Part shown: positions 50,862 to 58,625 of the stretch, piece by piece
How the letters are laid out: each line of letters starts with the position of its first letter
Numbering within the stretch: the stretch's first letter is position 1
Assembly (NCBI GenBank): GCA_046295975.1
Contig: JBKBMG010000016.1
Span: 1 to 64,000, forward strand
Source of the DNA: UBA2357 sp046295975
GTDB taxonomy: Bacteria > Pseudomonadota > Gammaproteobacteria > Burkholderiales > Rhodocyclaceae
Reading direction: 5' to 3'
Length of the DNA stretch: 64,000 nt
Notes under the pieces: model-generated
Databases searched by the model: none
What the model was told of the DNA's origin: nothing
Seen by the model: the letters and a program-made list of their open reading frames with translations, nothing else
Position numbers and translations under genes: made by a program

Positions 50862-50953
50862 TCACCACGCCAACCGCCTGGCGGCCACCCACGGAACAAG
50901 CGCTGGCGACGGTTCCGAGGGTGTTCCCGTGTAGGCCCCGGGCCGGTGGCTTG

Positions 50954-52756
50954 TCAGAACGGCATGCGCAACGAAGCCGTCAGTCGGGTGTCCTCCAGTG
51001 ACTTGCGACGCGGTACCGCGTCCAGATTGATGTCGACCAGGGCGCGATCGCCGAGTTTCGCGAGCGCGCCGAGGCTGACGCTGGCGTATGTTTTGGTGCT
51101 CCCTACGGTAGGCAGGCTGGCCCAGGCGTCGCTGGCCGAGGTGCGCAGGCGCAGGGTGCGGGACTTTGCCTGGAAGTCGTGGTTCAGCATCACCGCGCCG
51201 TACGGTGCCCATGCACCTGCCTGATAAGTCGCCTGCCAGCCGGCCGACAGCACGGTGGACTTGCGCTTCTGCATGTCGTACGACAGGCGTGTGGAGAGGC
51301 TGCCGTCCGATGCGCGCTCATCGAACTCGGTCACCGTCACACGCTGGTGCAAGAGGCTCGCAACCGGGCCATGGCTGAGCGCGCCGTGCTCTAGTGCGTA
51401 GGCGAGTTGCACGCCCGCGGCAAAGCGCGACCCATCGGTGTCACCGCGCATCGTCCGGGTCGCGCTGCCCAGGCGCATGTGGCGGTCGCTGTCGTAGTCG
51501 AGCTTGGCGAATGACAGCGAGCCGGCGAGCGACAGCGCATCTGCGCGGTATCCGCCATAGACGCTGAGTGAATAGTCCTGCAACTTGTAGCCGCCGGTGT
51601 CGCCCCAATCAGGCTTGGCGCGGTTGAACGACAAGGCTGCACCGGCCATGGTCGCATCGCTGTTGCGTCGCTCCAGGCCGACGGTCAGCGCGAACGGCGA
51701 AGCGTCGAGCTTGTTCACCTCGGTACTGCCGCCACTGACGCTTGCCCAGCCGGTGAGGCTGCCGATCTCGGCCGATCCGAGGTTGATCGCCGCATTGCGC
51801 CAGAGTTGGCGCGACAGCGCGATCTGGTTGCGCACCGCCATCTCCGGCATCTGGCCGATCTGGCCCGGCACGGCCAACATGCCGTCGGCAAACTCGGCGA
51901 TGACGCGGTGCGCCCCGGTGGTGGGGTGCACGCCATCGGCGAAGACGAAGGTCTCGCTGGCGCCCGGTGCGATCAGGTTGGCCTCGGTGCACAGCAGCGA
52001 AGGCGTCGCGCCGCAGGCGGGCAGGCTCGCGTTGGTGAAGCCGTAGCGCTGCGGATCGGCCTGGATCTCCCGCAGCAGGCTGAAGGTATCGAGTGCCAGC
52101 ACCTGTACGCCGCCGGCCGCCAGGCTGCCGAACAACAGGTTGTTGTACCCGCTGGACAGCTGGGTCAGCCCGGCGGCGCCGGCCGCGCCCTGAGACTGAC
52201 CAAACGGTGTCGCACCGATGTCGGGCACGTTCATCACGACGATGTAGCGCGCCCCGGCGGCGGCCAGCCGGCCGATCTCGACCGCCGCTTCGGCGGTGGT
52301 CTGCTGCAGGTAGGCGGTGGCCGCCGCTGGGGTCGGCGCGATGAAGAAGATGTCGTTGGCACCTGCCCAGACGAAATGCAGCGAATTGGTCTGTGCCACG
52401 CCGCCGTTCATCGCGAGGTAGTTGCTGATCTGGGTGCGCAGCGGCGGCGCATTGTCGGTCGGCGGGCTGGGCGGGATGCCCGGCAACTGGGTGACGCGCG
52501 CGCCACCGGCGGCGAAGTTGCTGCCGCCCTGGGTGACCGGCGCGCCGTTCCAGCCGTGCTGCGCGGCGAAAACCTCCGCCCACACCGGCCCGGGGTTGGT
52601 TGTGAAGCGCCCCGCACCCGGCGGCAGGAAAGGGGTATACAGGCCCGAATCGGTGAGGCTGTCGCCAAAAAAAACAGCACCGGTCGGGCCGGTTGCGAGT
52701 GCGCTGGTGGAACCCAACAGGCCGATCAGGGCCGCGAGCAGGCGAGGCTTGTGCAT
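50954..52756 (-). CDS. GDSL esterase autotransporter (EstA-like)
   Basis: 600 aa from ATG 52756, with AAGGAGA upstream; a longer start would run past the signal peptide. The signal ends at about STSALA. The passenger is a GDSL/SGNH esterase: FFGDSLTDSG (Ser33), a GANDIF block and DGVHPT with the catalytic Asp and His. From about residue 340 a beta-barrel translocator ends in a C-terminal Phe (SLRMPF). It should display a lipase/esterase on the cell surface. A PsrA-like operator lies about 95 bp upstream, linking it to the fatty-acid genes. Confidence 0.92.
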   Translation of the reverse strand: MHKPRLLAALIGLLGSTSALATGPTGAVFFGDSLTDSGLYTPFLPPGAGRFTTNPGPVWAEVFAAQHGWNGAPVTQGGSNFAAGGARVTQLPGIPPSPPTDNAPPLRTQISNYLAMNGGVAQTNSLHFVWAGANDIFFIAPTPAAATAYLQQTTAEAAVEIGRLAAAGARYIVVMNVPDIGATPFGQSQGAAGAAGLTQLSSGYNNLLFGSLAAGGVQVLALDTFSLLREIQADPQRYGFTNASLPACGATPSLLCTEANLIAPGASETFVFADGVHPTTGAHRVIAEFADGMLAVPGQIGQMPEMAVRNQIALSRQLWRNAAINLGSAEIGSLTGWASVSGGSTEVNKLDASPFALTVGLERRNSDATMAGAALSFNRAKPDWGDTGGYKLQDYSLSVYGGYRADALSLAGSLSFAKLDYDSDRHMRLGSATRTMRGDTDGSRFAAGVQLAYALEHGALSHGPVASLLHQRVTVTEFDERASDGSLSTRLSYDMQKRKSTVLSAGWQATYQAGAWAPYGAVMLNHDFQAKSRTLRLRTSASDAWASLPTVGSTKTYASVSLGALAKLGDRALVDINLDAVPRRKSLEDTRLTASLRMPF

Positions 52757-52849
52757 GACGTCTCCTTGGTATTGTTTGGCGGGCTTTCGATCTTTGTCGT
52801 TGCGTGTCCCCTGAGCTGTGTGCGTATGGGGTGCCCGTGGGTGATTATG

Positions 52850-52869
52850 GCTCAAACGTTTGTTTGAAT
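52850..52869. promoter_or_regulatory. PsrA-like operator, copy 3
   Basis: Reads, on the minus strand, ATTCAAAC-aaac-GTTTGAGC: the left arm and spacer match the other two copies and the right arm is 6 of 8. It lies about 95 bp before the esterase ATG and just upstream of a possible -10 (CATAAT at 52849-52844, minus strand). The promoter is less clear than at the other two sites. No gene lies in the 390 bases between the esterase start and ubiD. Confidence 0.65.
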
Positions 52870-53147
52870 TCCAGTGCGGTGATCCAGCGCTTGGGTGTAG
52901 TTGCCCGCGCTTGCATGAGGCGGCCGGACTTCACGTACGCCGCGCCGATTCGGCGGTGAGCTGACGCGGTGGGTCAAGCGCCGAGTCGACGCGGCTTGTC
53001 GGGATCGATTTCACGCCTCGGCGGTCAGTCATGGCACCCGCGCTACAATGCGGCTGGCGTGTCGTTCCACTCTGTCCGTAAGCCGAAGATCATCCCGGAT
53101 GGGTCGGTCGTCACGTCGTCAAGCCCCTCATATGCAGAAAATATAGA

Positions 53148-54641
53148 ATGAACTACAAGGATTTGCGCGACTTTGTCGCCCAGCTCGAAGTGCGTGGCGA
53201 ACTCAAGCGCATCACCGTGCCGGTGGACACCCATCTGGAGATGACCGAGATCGCCGACCGCGTGCTGCGCGCGGGTGGACCGGCGCTGTTGTTCGAGAAG
53301 CCGACGACCCGCGGCGTCCCGCAGTCCGTGCCGGTGTTGGCGAATCTGTTCGGTACGCCGCAGCGCGTGTTGCTCGGCATGGGCGAGGAGCCTGGTCCGG
53401 ACGGCGACTGGCAGGCGCCGTTGCGCGAGGTGGGCAAGCTGCTCGCTTTCCTCAAGGAGCCGGAGCCACCCAAGGGCTTGAAAGACGCCTGGGAGAAACT
53501 GCCGGTGTTCAGGCAGGTGCTCAACATGGCACCGAAAGAGGTACGCTCCGCACCCTGCCAGGAGGTGGTCTGGTCCGGCGATGAGGTCGATCTCTCCCGC
53601 TTGCCGATTCAGCACTGCTGGCCGGGCGATGCGGCGCCCTTGATCACCTGGGGCCTGGTGGTGACCAGAGGACCAGGCAAGAAACGCCAGAATCTGGGCA
53701 TCTACCGTCAGCAGGTGCTGGGCCCCAACCGCGTGATCATGCGCTGGCTCGCGCACCGCGGCGGCGCGCTGGATTTCCGCGAGCACTGCGCGGCGCACCC
53801 GGATCAGCCGTTTCCCGTTGCGGTGGTGCTGGGCTGCGACCCGGCGACCATTCTGGGCGCGGTCACGCCGGTACCAGATACCTTGTCGGAATATCAGTTC
53901 GCCGGTTTGCTGAGGGGTGCCAAGACCGAATTGGTGAAGTGCCTCGGTTCCGATCTGCAAGTGCCGGCCTCGAGCGAAATCGTGCTCGAGGGCGTCATCC
54001 ACCCGGGTGACGTTGCGCCCGAGGGACCTTACGGCGACCACACCGGCTACTACAACGAGGTATCGGAGTTTCCGGTGTTCACCATCGAGCGCATCACCCA
54101 GCGCCGCGATCCGATCTACCATTCGACCTACACCGGCAAGCCGCCCGACGAGCCGGCCATGCTGGGGGTGGCCTTGAACGAGGTCTTCGTCCCACTGCTG
54201 CAGAGACAGTTTCCGGAGATCGTGGATTTCTATCTGCCGCCGGAAGGTTGTTCCTATCGTCTCGCGGTCGTCAGCATCCGCAAGCAGTATCCCGGGCACG
54301 CCAAGCGGGTGATGTTCGGCATCTGGAGCTTTCTGCGCCAGTTCATGTATACCAAGTTCATCATCGTGGTGGACGACGATGTGGATATCCGCGACTGGAA
54401 GGAAGTGGTGTGGGCGATGACCACCCGCATCGATGCGACCCGCGATACCGTGCTGGTGGACAACACCCCCATCGACTATCTCGATTTCGCCAGTCCCGTG
54501 GCCGGCCTGGGCAGCAAGATGGGCCTGGATGCGACCAACAAGTGGGCTGGAGAAACGAGTCGCGAGTGGGGGCGTCCCATCGCCATGGATCCGGAAGTGA
54601 AAACGCGGGTGGACCAGTTGTGGGCTTCCCTCGGCTTGTGA
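53148..54641 (+). CDS. ubiD: UbiD 3-polyprenyl-4-hydroxybenzoate decarboxylase
   Basis: 497 aa, normal UbiD size. Family features: MNYKDLRDFVAQLE, RAGGPALLFEKP, MRWLAHRGGALDFREH and the prenylated-FMN/Mn active-site stretch EGVIHPGDVAPEGPYGDHTGYYNE. It removes the carboxyl group in ubiquinone synthesis, using the cofactor made by UbiX. The ATG lies in an AT-rich spot without a strong ribosome site. A small membrane-protein gene follows within 20 bp. Confidence 0.95.
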   Translation: MNYKDLRDFVAQLEVRGELKRITVPVDTHLEMTEIADRVLRAGGPALLFEKPTTRGVPQSVPVLANLFGTPQRVLLGMGEEPGPDGDWQAPLREVGKLLAFLKEPEPPKGLKDAWEKLPVFRQVLNMAPKEVRSAPCQEVVWSGDEVDLSRLPIQHCWPGDAAPLITWGLVVTRGPGKKRQNLGIYRQQVLGPNRVIMRWLAHRGGALDFREHCAAHPDQPFPVAVVLGCDPATILGAVTPVPDTLSEYQFAGLLRGAKTELVKCLGSDLQVPASSEIVLEGVIHPGDVAPEGPYGDHTGYYNEVSEFPVFTIERITQRRDPIYHSTYTGKPPDEPAMLGVALNEVFVPLLQRQFPEIVDFYLPPEGCSYRLAVVSIRKQYPGHAKRVMFGIWSFLRQFMYTKFIIVVDDDVDIRDWKEVVWAMTTRIDATRDTVLVDNTPIDYLDFASPVAGLGSKMGLDATNKWAGETSREWGRPIAMDPEVKTRVDQLWASLGL

Positions 54642-54660
54642 ATCCACGACGGGAGTTTTG

Positions 54661-55068
54661 ATGAACGGAATGCCAGAGCCCGCGGATGCGATGGAACGCA
54701 ATGTCACGCTGACTCACCTCGTCTATGCGTTGCACGCACTCGCGGTGTTGACCGGTTTCGTTGGTACGGCGGCGATATTGCCGAGCTTTCTCGCCAGCCT
54801 GCCTTCGATTGCCGCCGTGGTGTTGAACTACCTCAAACGCGATGCCGTGCGCGGAACCTGGCTGGAAAGCCATTTCCGCTGGCAGATCCGCACCTTCTGG
54901 TTTGCCTGGATGTGGGCGCTGGTCGGCGTGCTGCTGATCGCGACGGTCGTGGGGGTGCTGTTCGGCGTGCTGGTGCTGATCGGCACCACGCTCTGGGTGA
55001 CCTATCGCGTTGCACGCGGCTGGTGGGCGCTGGGCCAGCGCCAGATGCTGCCGATGCCGCCGGTCTGA
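54661..55068 (+). CDS. Small membrane protein, DUF4870-like
   Basis: 135 aa from ATG 54661 with GGGAG upstream. Three or four hydrophobic segments (HLVYALHALAVLTGFVGTAAILPSFLASL; FWFAWMWALVGVLLIATVVGVLFGVLVLIG) surround a cytoplasmic loop with YLKRDAVRGTWLESHFRWQIRTFW. The layout resembles DUF4870/Tic20-like membrane proteins. Role unknown. Probably co-transcribed with ubiD (19 bp apart). Confidence 0.75.
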   Translation: MNGMPEPADAMERNVTLTHLVYALHALAVLTGFVGTAAILPSFLASLPSIAAVVLNYLKRDAVRGTWLESHFRWQIRTFWFAWMWALVGVLLIATVVGVLFGVLVLIGTTLWVTYRVARGWWALGQRQMLPMPPV

Positions 55069-55111
55069 CGACCGTACCCGCAGCGGGCCGGAGCGCGGGT
55101 AAGGGGGGAAC

Positions 55112-55149
55112 GGTAGCATCCACCCGCTTCGGTAGCGTCGACCCGCTAC
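55112..55149. repeat. 19-bp imperfect tandem repeat
   Basis: GGTAGCATCCACCCGCTTC is followed at once by GGTAGCGTCGACCCGCTAC, 15 of 19 identical. It lies between two convergent genes; no function is assigned. Confidence 0.6.
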
Positions 55150-55192
55150 GGTGAGACGGTCGTCGCCTGTTGATCGACGCGTATCCGGTGGC

Positions 55193-56701
55193 TTAGTCGG
55201 TGGCGGCCCACACCCACTCCAGCAGCGCATCTTGTGCTGCACGGCTGTCGGCCGCGTTGGCGTGGTTCACCATCATCACGACAGCGTGGCGGCGGCCGTG
55301 GCGGTCGAGCACGTAGCCGGCAATGGCACGTACGTTGTTGATGGTGCCCGTCTTGATGTGAGCCTGACCGCGGGCAGGGCTGTCCGACAGGCGCCGGCGC
55401 GCGGTGCCGTCGATACCCGCGACCGGAAGCGCGGCGATGAACTCGGGCATGTAGGGACGGCGCCACGCGGCCACCAGCATCTGGCCCAGCGTGGACGCGC
55501 GGATGCGTTCGATGCGAGATAACCCCGAGCCGTTCTCGATCACCAGGCCTGTCGTGTTCAGGCCTGCGGCGGTCAGTCGTTCCCCGGCGGCGAGCACGCC
55601 CCCGGCCACCGCATCCAGCCGTCCCACCGCGGCACCCGCATCGCGGCCCAGCATGGCCAGCAACTGGCGGGCGATCACGTTGCTTGACCACTTGTTCATC
55701 TCGCGCACCATGTCGGCGAGCGGTGGGGAGGTCTCGACCAGCAGCAGCTTGCTGCCGGCAGGTGTGATCCCAGCGCGCACCCGACCTTCCAGGCGGCCGC
55801 CGACCTCGGTCCATAGCCCACGGATCATGGCGACTCCGAATGCCTCCGGCGAAAGTGGCGCTGCGCCCCAGTCACGCCGCCCGCAACTGGCGGGCAGCGC
55901 ACCCGACAACACCAGCCGGGGGCCTTCGGCGTGCCGCTCCAGGGCGGACTCCAGCTTGGCGAACCAGGTACCACAGGCCCCGCCAGCGGTACGGATGCGA
56001 CTGTCGATGCGCAGCCCATCCAGCGGCGGGCTCGCAAGCACAGTGACCGGTTCGCCTTCGCCGCGGCCGGGGATCAGCGTGAGGTTGAGGGTGTTGAAAT
56101 GCAGCAGCATGCCGTGCGGGCCGCTGTTGTACGGGCGCAGCCCACGACCGTCGAATGCATCGGGATCATGGGCCGGGAGGGCCAGCACCGAGCCATCCAG
56201 CACGATGTCGCCCTTGACCCGGTCTATGCCCAGGGCGCGCACCTGGCGCAATACCTTCCACACCCGCTCCACGCTCAGCAGCGGGTCGCCACCGCCGCGC
56301 AGGAACAAACTGCCGTCGAGTACGCCGTCACGCAGCGTGCCCGTAGTTTCGACGCGCGTGTCCCAGGTTTGCGCCGCGCCCCATTGCTCCAGTACGACGA
56401 AAGCGGTGACGAGCTTCATGACCGATGCCGGGTTCATCGGTGAGTCGGCGTTCACCGCCAGGCTGGGCGCGGTCGCGTCCACCGATTGCACCCATGCCGA
56501 GACGTTCCCCGGAGGAATGCCGGCGCGATCGAGCTCGGCCTGGACCGCAGGCGGCAGCGTGGCGGTGGCTGCGGTCGCCGGTGCGGCGCTGATCGCAAGC
56601 ACCGCGATCAAGGCGGTCAGCGCAAGCCGTAAGACTGGACGGCGGCTGGGCGCCTTGCTTGCGACGCGCACCGTCGAGAACGTCCGGGTAAGAATGGGCA
56701 T
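55193..56701 (-). CDS. dacB: D-alanyl-D-alanine carboxypeptidase/endopeptidase (PBP4)
   Basis: 502 aa with a signal peptide (ALIAVLAISAAPATA). Peptidase S13 motifs: SVMK (Ser nucleophile, about residues 93-96), SSN (about 342) and HIKTGT (about 445). It trims or cuts peptidoglycan crosslinks in the periplasm. The large domain inserted between SxxK and SxN is typical of PBP4. It lies 25 bp downstream of lysA in the same direction. Confidence 0.93.
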   Translation of the reverse strand: MPILTRTFSTVRVASKAPSRRPVLRLALTALIAVLAISAAPATAATATLPPAVQAELDRAGIPPGNVSAWVQSVDATAPSLAVNADSPMNPASVMKLVTAFVVLEQWGAAQTWDTRVETTGTLRDGVLDGSLFLRGGGDPLLSVERVWKVLRQVRALGIDRVKGDIVLDGSVLALPAHDPDAFDGRGLRPYNSGPHGMLLHFNTLNLTLIPGRGEGEPVTVLASPPLDGLRIDSRIRTAGGACGTWFAKLESALERHAEGPRLVLSGALPASCGRRDWGAAPLSPEAFGVAMIRGLWTEVGGRLEGRVRAGITPAGSKLLLVETSPPLADMVREMNKWSSNVIARQLLAMLGRDAGAAVGRLDAVAGGVLAAGERLTAAGLNTTGLVIENGSGLSRIERIRASTLGQMLVAAWRRPYMPEFIAALPVAGIDGTARRRLSDSPARGQAHIKTGTINNVRAIAGYVLDRHGRRHAVVMMVNHANAADSRAAQDALLEWVWAATD

Positions 56702-56726
56702 GAGCGTCCGCTGGCGGCTGCCTGGG

Positions 56727-57989
56727 TTACGGCAGACGGTGCTCCAGCGCGAACAGGCTTTCCAGTGGCTCGCGCTCGCGTACCAGAATCATCTGCTTGC
56801 CATCGACGATGACCTCGGCCGCACGGGGGCGGGTGTTGTAGTTCGAGCTCATGGTCATGCCGTAGGCACCCGCCGAGAGAATCGCGACGAGATCCCCGGT
56901 CGCGAGCGCCAGCTGGCGATCGTGGGCGAGGAAGTCGCCACTCTCGCAGATCGGGCCGACGATCTCGTAGCAGGTCGCCGGGATGTCGCGCGGCGTGACG
57001 GCGACCACCTCGTGATAGGCGTCGTAGAGGGCGGGGCGGGCGAGGTCGTTCATCGCTGCGTCGACGATGGCAAAGCTCTTCTCCACGCCGGGCTTCAGAT
57101 ACTCGATACGCGTCAGCAGCAGGCCTGCGTTGCCGACCAGCGAACGGCCGGGCTCGAAGCAAAGCTCCTCTGTGCGACCAGCGCAACGCTCCAGCAGCGG
57201 CTGGAGGTAGGTCGTGAGTTCGGGTGCCTGCTCGTCGCGGTAGCGGATGCCCAGGCCGCCGCCGAAGTCGATGTGGTCCAGCACGATGCCCGCGGCGGCG
57301 AGGCGGTCGGCCAGCGCGAGCAGTTTGTCCGCGGCCTCGGCGATCGGCGCCGGATCAAGCAACTGCGAGCCGATGTGGCAGGCCATGCCGCTGACGGCGA
57401 CGTGGTCTAGCGCGGCGGCCCGGTGGTACAAGGCCTCGGCCTGCTCGATGGCAACGCCGAACTTGTTGCTCTTGAGACCGGTGGAAATGTAGGGGTGAGT
57501 CTTGGGATCGACGTCCGGATTCACCCGGAACGCGATCGGCGCGCGCTTGTCGAGCTCCCCGGCGACCTCGTTCAAGCGCAGCAGTTCGGCTTCGGATTCG
57601 ATGTTGAAACAGCGGATGCCAGCTTCGAGCGCCGTCGCCATCTCTGCACGGGTCTTGCCCACGCCGGAAAAAACCACTTTGCTGGGCGCGCCGCCGGCCG
57701 CGAGCACGCGCGCGAGTTCCCCCCCGGACACGATGTCGAACCCCGCGCCAAGGCGGGCGAACAGTGACAGGATGCCCAGGTTGGAGTTGGCCTTGACGGC
57801 GTAGCTGATGCTTGAGCGACGCCCGCTCAGCGCGTCGCGCCAGGCGCAGTAGGCGGCGCGCAGTTCGGCCAGCGAATAGACGTAGGTGGGCGTGCCAAAA
57901 CGTTCGGCAATACTGGCAAGATCGACGTCTTCCAGCTTCAGGCCATGGGGGCCGGGCACCAGCCCGGGGTTTGGAAGGGGGTGGGTCAT
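56727..57989 (-). CDS. lysA: Diaminopimelate decarboxylase LysA
   Basis: 420 aa. PLP lysine in YAVKANSN, the glycine loop GGGLGIRY, EPGRSLVGNAG and the active-site Cys/Tyr region ICESGDFLAHDR with GAYGMTMSSNYNTRPRAAEV all match group IV decarboxylases. It makes L-lysine from meso-diaminopimelate. Only 6 bp separate it from the upstream lptM gene, a common pairing in betaproteobacteria and gammaproteobacteria. Confidence 0.96.
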   Translation of the reverse strand: MTHPLPNPGLVPGPHGLKLEDVDLASIAERFGTPTYVYSLAELRAAYCAWRDALSGRRSSISYAVKANSNLGILSLFARLGAGFDIVSGGELARVLAAGGAPSKVVFSGVGKTRAEMATALEAGIRCFNIESEAELLRLNEVAGELDKRAPIAFRVNPDVDPKTHPYISTGLKSNKFGVAIEQAEALYHRAAALDHVAVSGMACHIGSQLLDPAPIAEAADKLLALADRLAAAGIVLDHIDFGGGLGIRYRDEQAPELTTYLQPLLERCAGRTEELCFEPGRSLVGNAGLLLTRIEYLKPGVEKSFAIVDAAMNDLARPALYDAYHEVVAVTPRDIPATCYEIVGPICESGDFLAHDRQLALATGDLVAILSAGAYGMTMSSNYNTRPRAAEVIVDGKQMILVREREPLESLFALEHRLP

Positions 57990-57995
57990 GAGCGT

Positions 57996-58154
57996 TCAGG
58001 CGGCGGCTTCGCCGGCTTTGTTGTTATGATCGGCGGCCGGAGCAGAGGCATCGGCCGCAGGCGGTGGAGGCAGGTACAACGGCCCCTTCAGCCCGCAGCC
58101 CGAAAGCAGCAGGGTGAGCGCGACGAGGGCGGTCGATACGGGCATGCGGGGCAT
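57996..58154 (-). CDS. lptM: LPS-assembly lipoprotein LptM (YifL)
   Basis: 52 aa from ATG 58154 (or 58145). A short signal ends in the lipobox LLLSGCG, followed by LKGPLYLPPP, the conserved LptM start of the mature peptide. LptM stabilises the LptDE outer-membrane LPS translocon. It precedes lysA and is divergent from cyaY (46 bp apart). Confidence 0.9.
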   Translation of the reverse strand: MPRMPVSTALVALTLLLSGCGLKGPLYLPPPPAADASAPAADHNNKAGEAAA

Positions 58155-58200
58155 GGCTCGGGCGTCAGGTAAAACCGGAATGCTATCAGAAGGAACGAAC

Positions 58201-58527
58201 ATGGATGAATCCGCATTCAACGCGCTGGCGGAGGCGGAACTGGAGCGCATCGAGGCCGCACTCGAGGAGTGTGGCGCGGAACTCGACATCGAGGCCAAGC
58301 CCGGCGGAATTCTCGAGGTGGAGTTCGAGAACGGAAGCAAAGTCATCATCAACCGACACAGTGCGGCAAGGGAAATCTGGGTGGCGGCCCGCTCCGGCGG
58401 GTATCACTTCAGGCCGGAGGCGGGCGGATGGATCGCCGGTCGCGATGGTGCCGAGTTGTATGCCACCCTGTCGCGCGTCGTGAGCGAACAGTCGGGCTCG
58501 GCGGCCGTCGTCGCGCCGGGCGCGTGA
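58201..58527 (+). CDS. cyaY: Frataxin-like iron donor CyaY
   Basis: 108 aa with GAAGGAAC upstream. The acidic first helix (ESAFNALAEAELERIEAALEE) binds iron, and the beta-sheet INRHSAAREIWVAARSGGYHF carries the conserved QxWxA-type motif. It modulates Fe-S cluster assembly. It diverges from lptM-lysA, the usual neighbourhood. Confidence 0.94.
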   Translation: MDESAFNALAEAELERIEAALEECGAELDIEAKPGGILEVEFENGSKVIINRHSAAREIWVAARSGGYHFRPEAGGWIAGRDGAELYATLSRVVSEQSGSAAVVAPGA

Positions 58528-58574
58528 CGCCGGTTCAGCCGCGGTAGGCGGGTCGGTCGCGCCCGCCGGGTGCC

Positions 58575-58600
58575 GCCGCGCCACACTCACGCGGCGCGGC
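58575..58600. terminator. Stem-loop between convergent cyaY and mrcA
   Basis: GCCGCGCC-(10)-GGCGCGGC, an 8-bp GC stem between convergent genes, usable from both strands. There is no strong T run, so termination is only probable. Confidence 0.35.
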
Positions 58601-58625
58601 TTGCTACGGCGGCCGGTTTGTACCC

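Noticed and set aside
55491..57410. A 639-codon plus-strand frame across dacB and lysA
   Set aside because: Opposite two well-supported genes; no ribosome site or domain.
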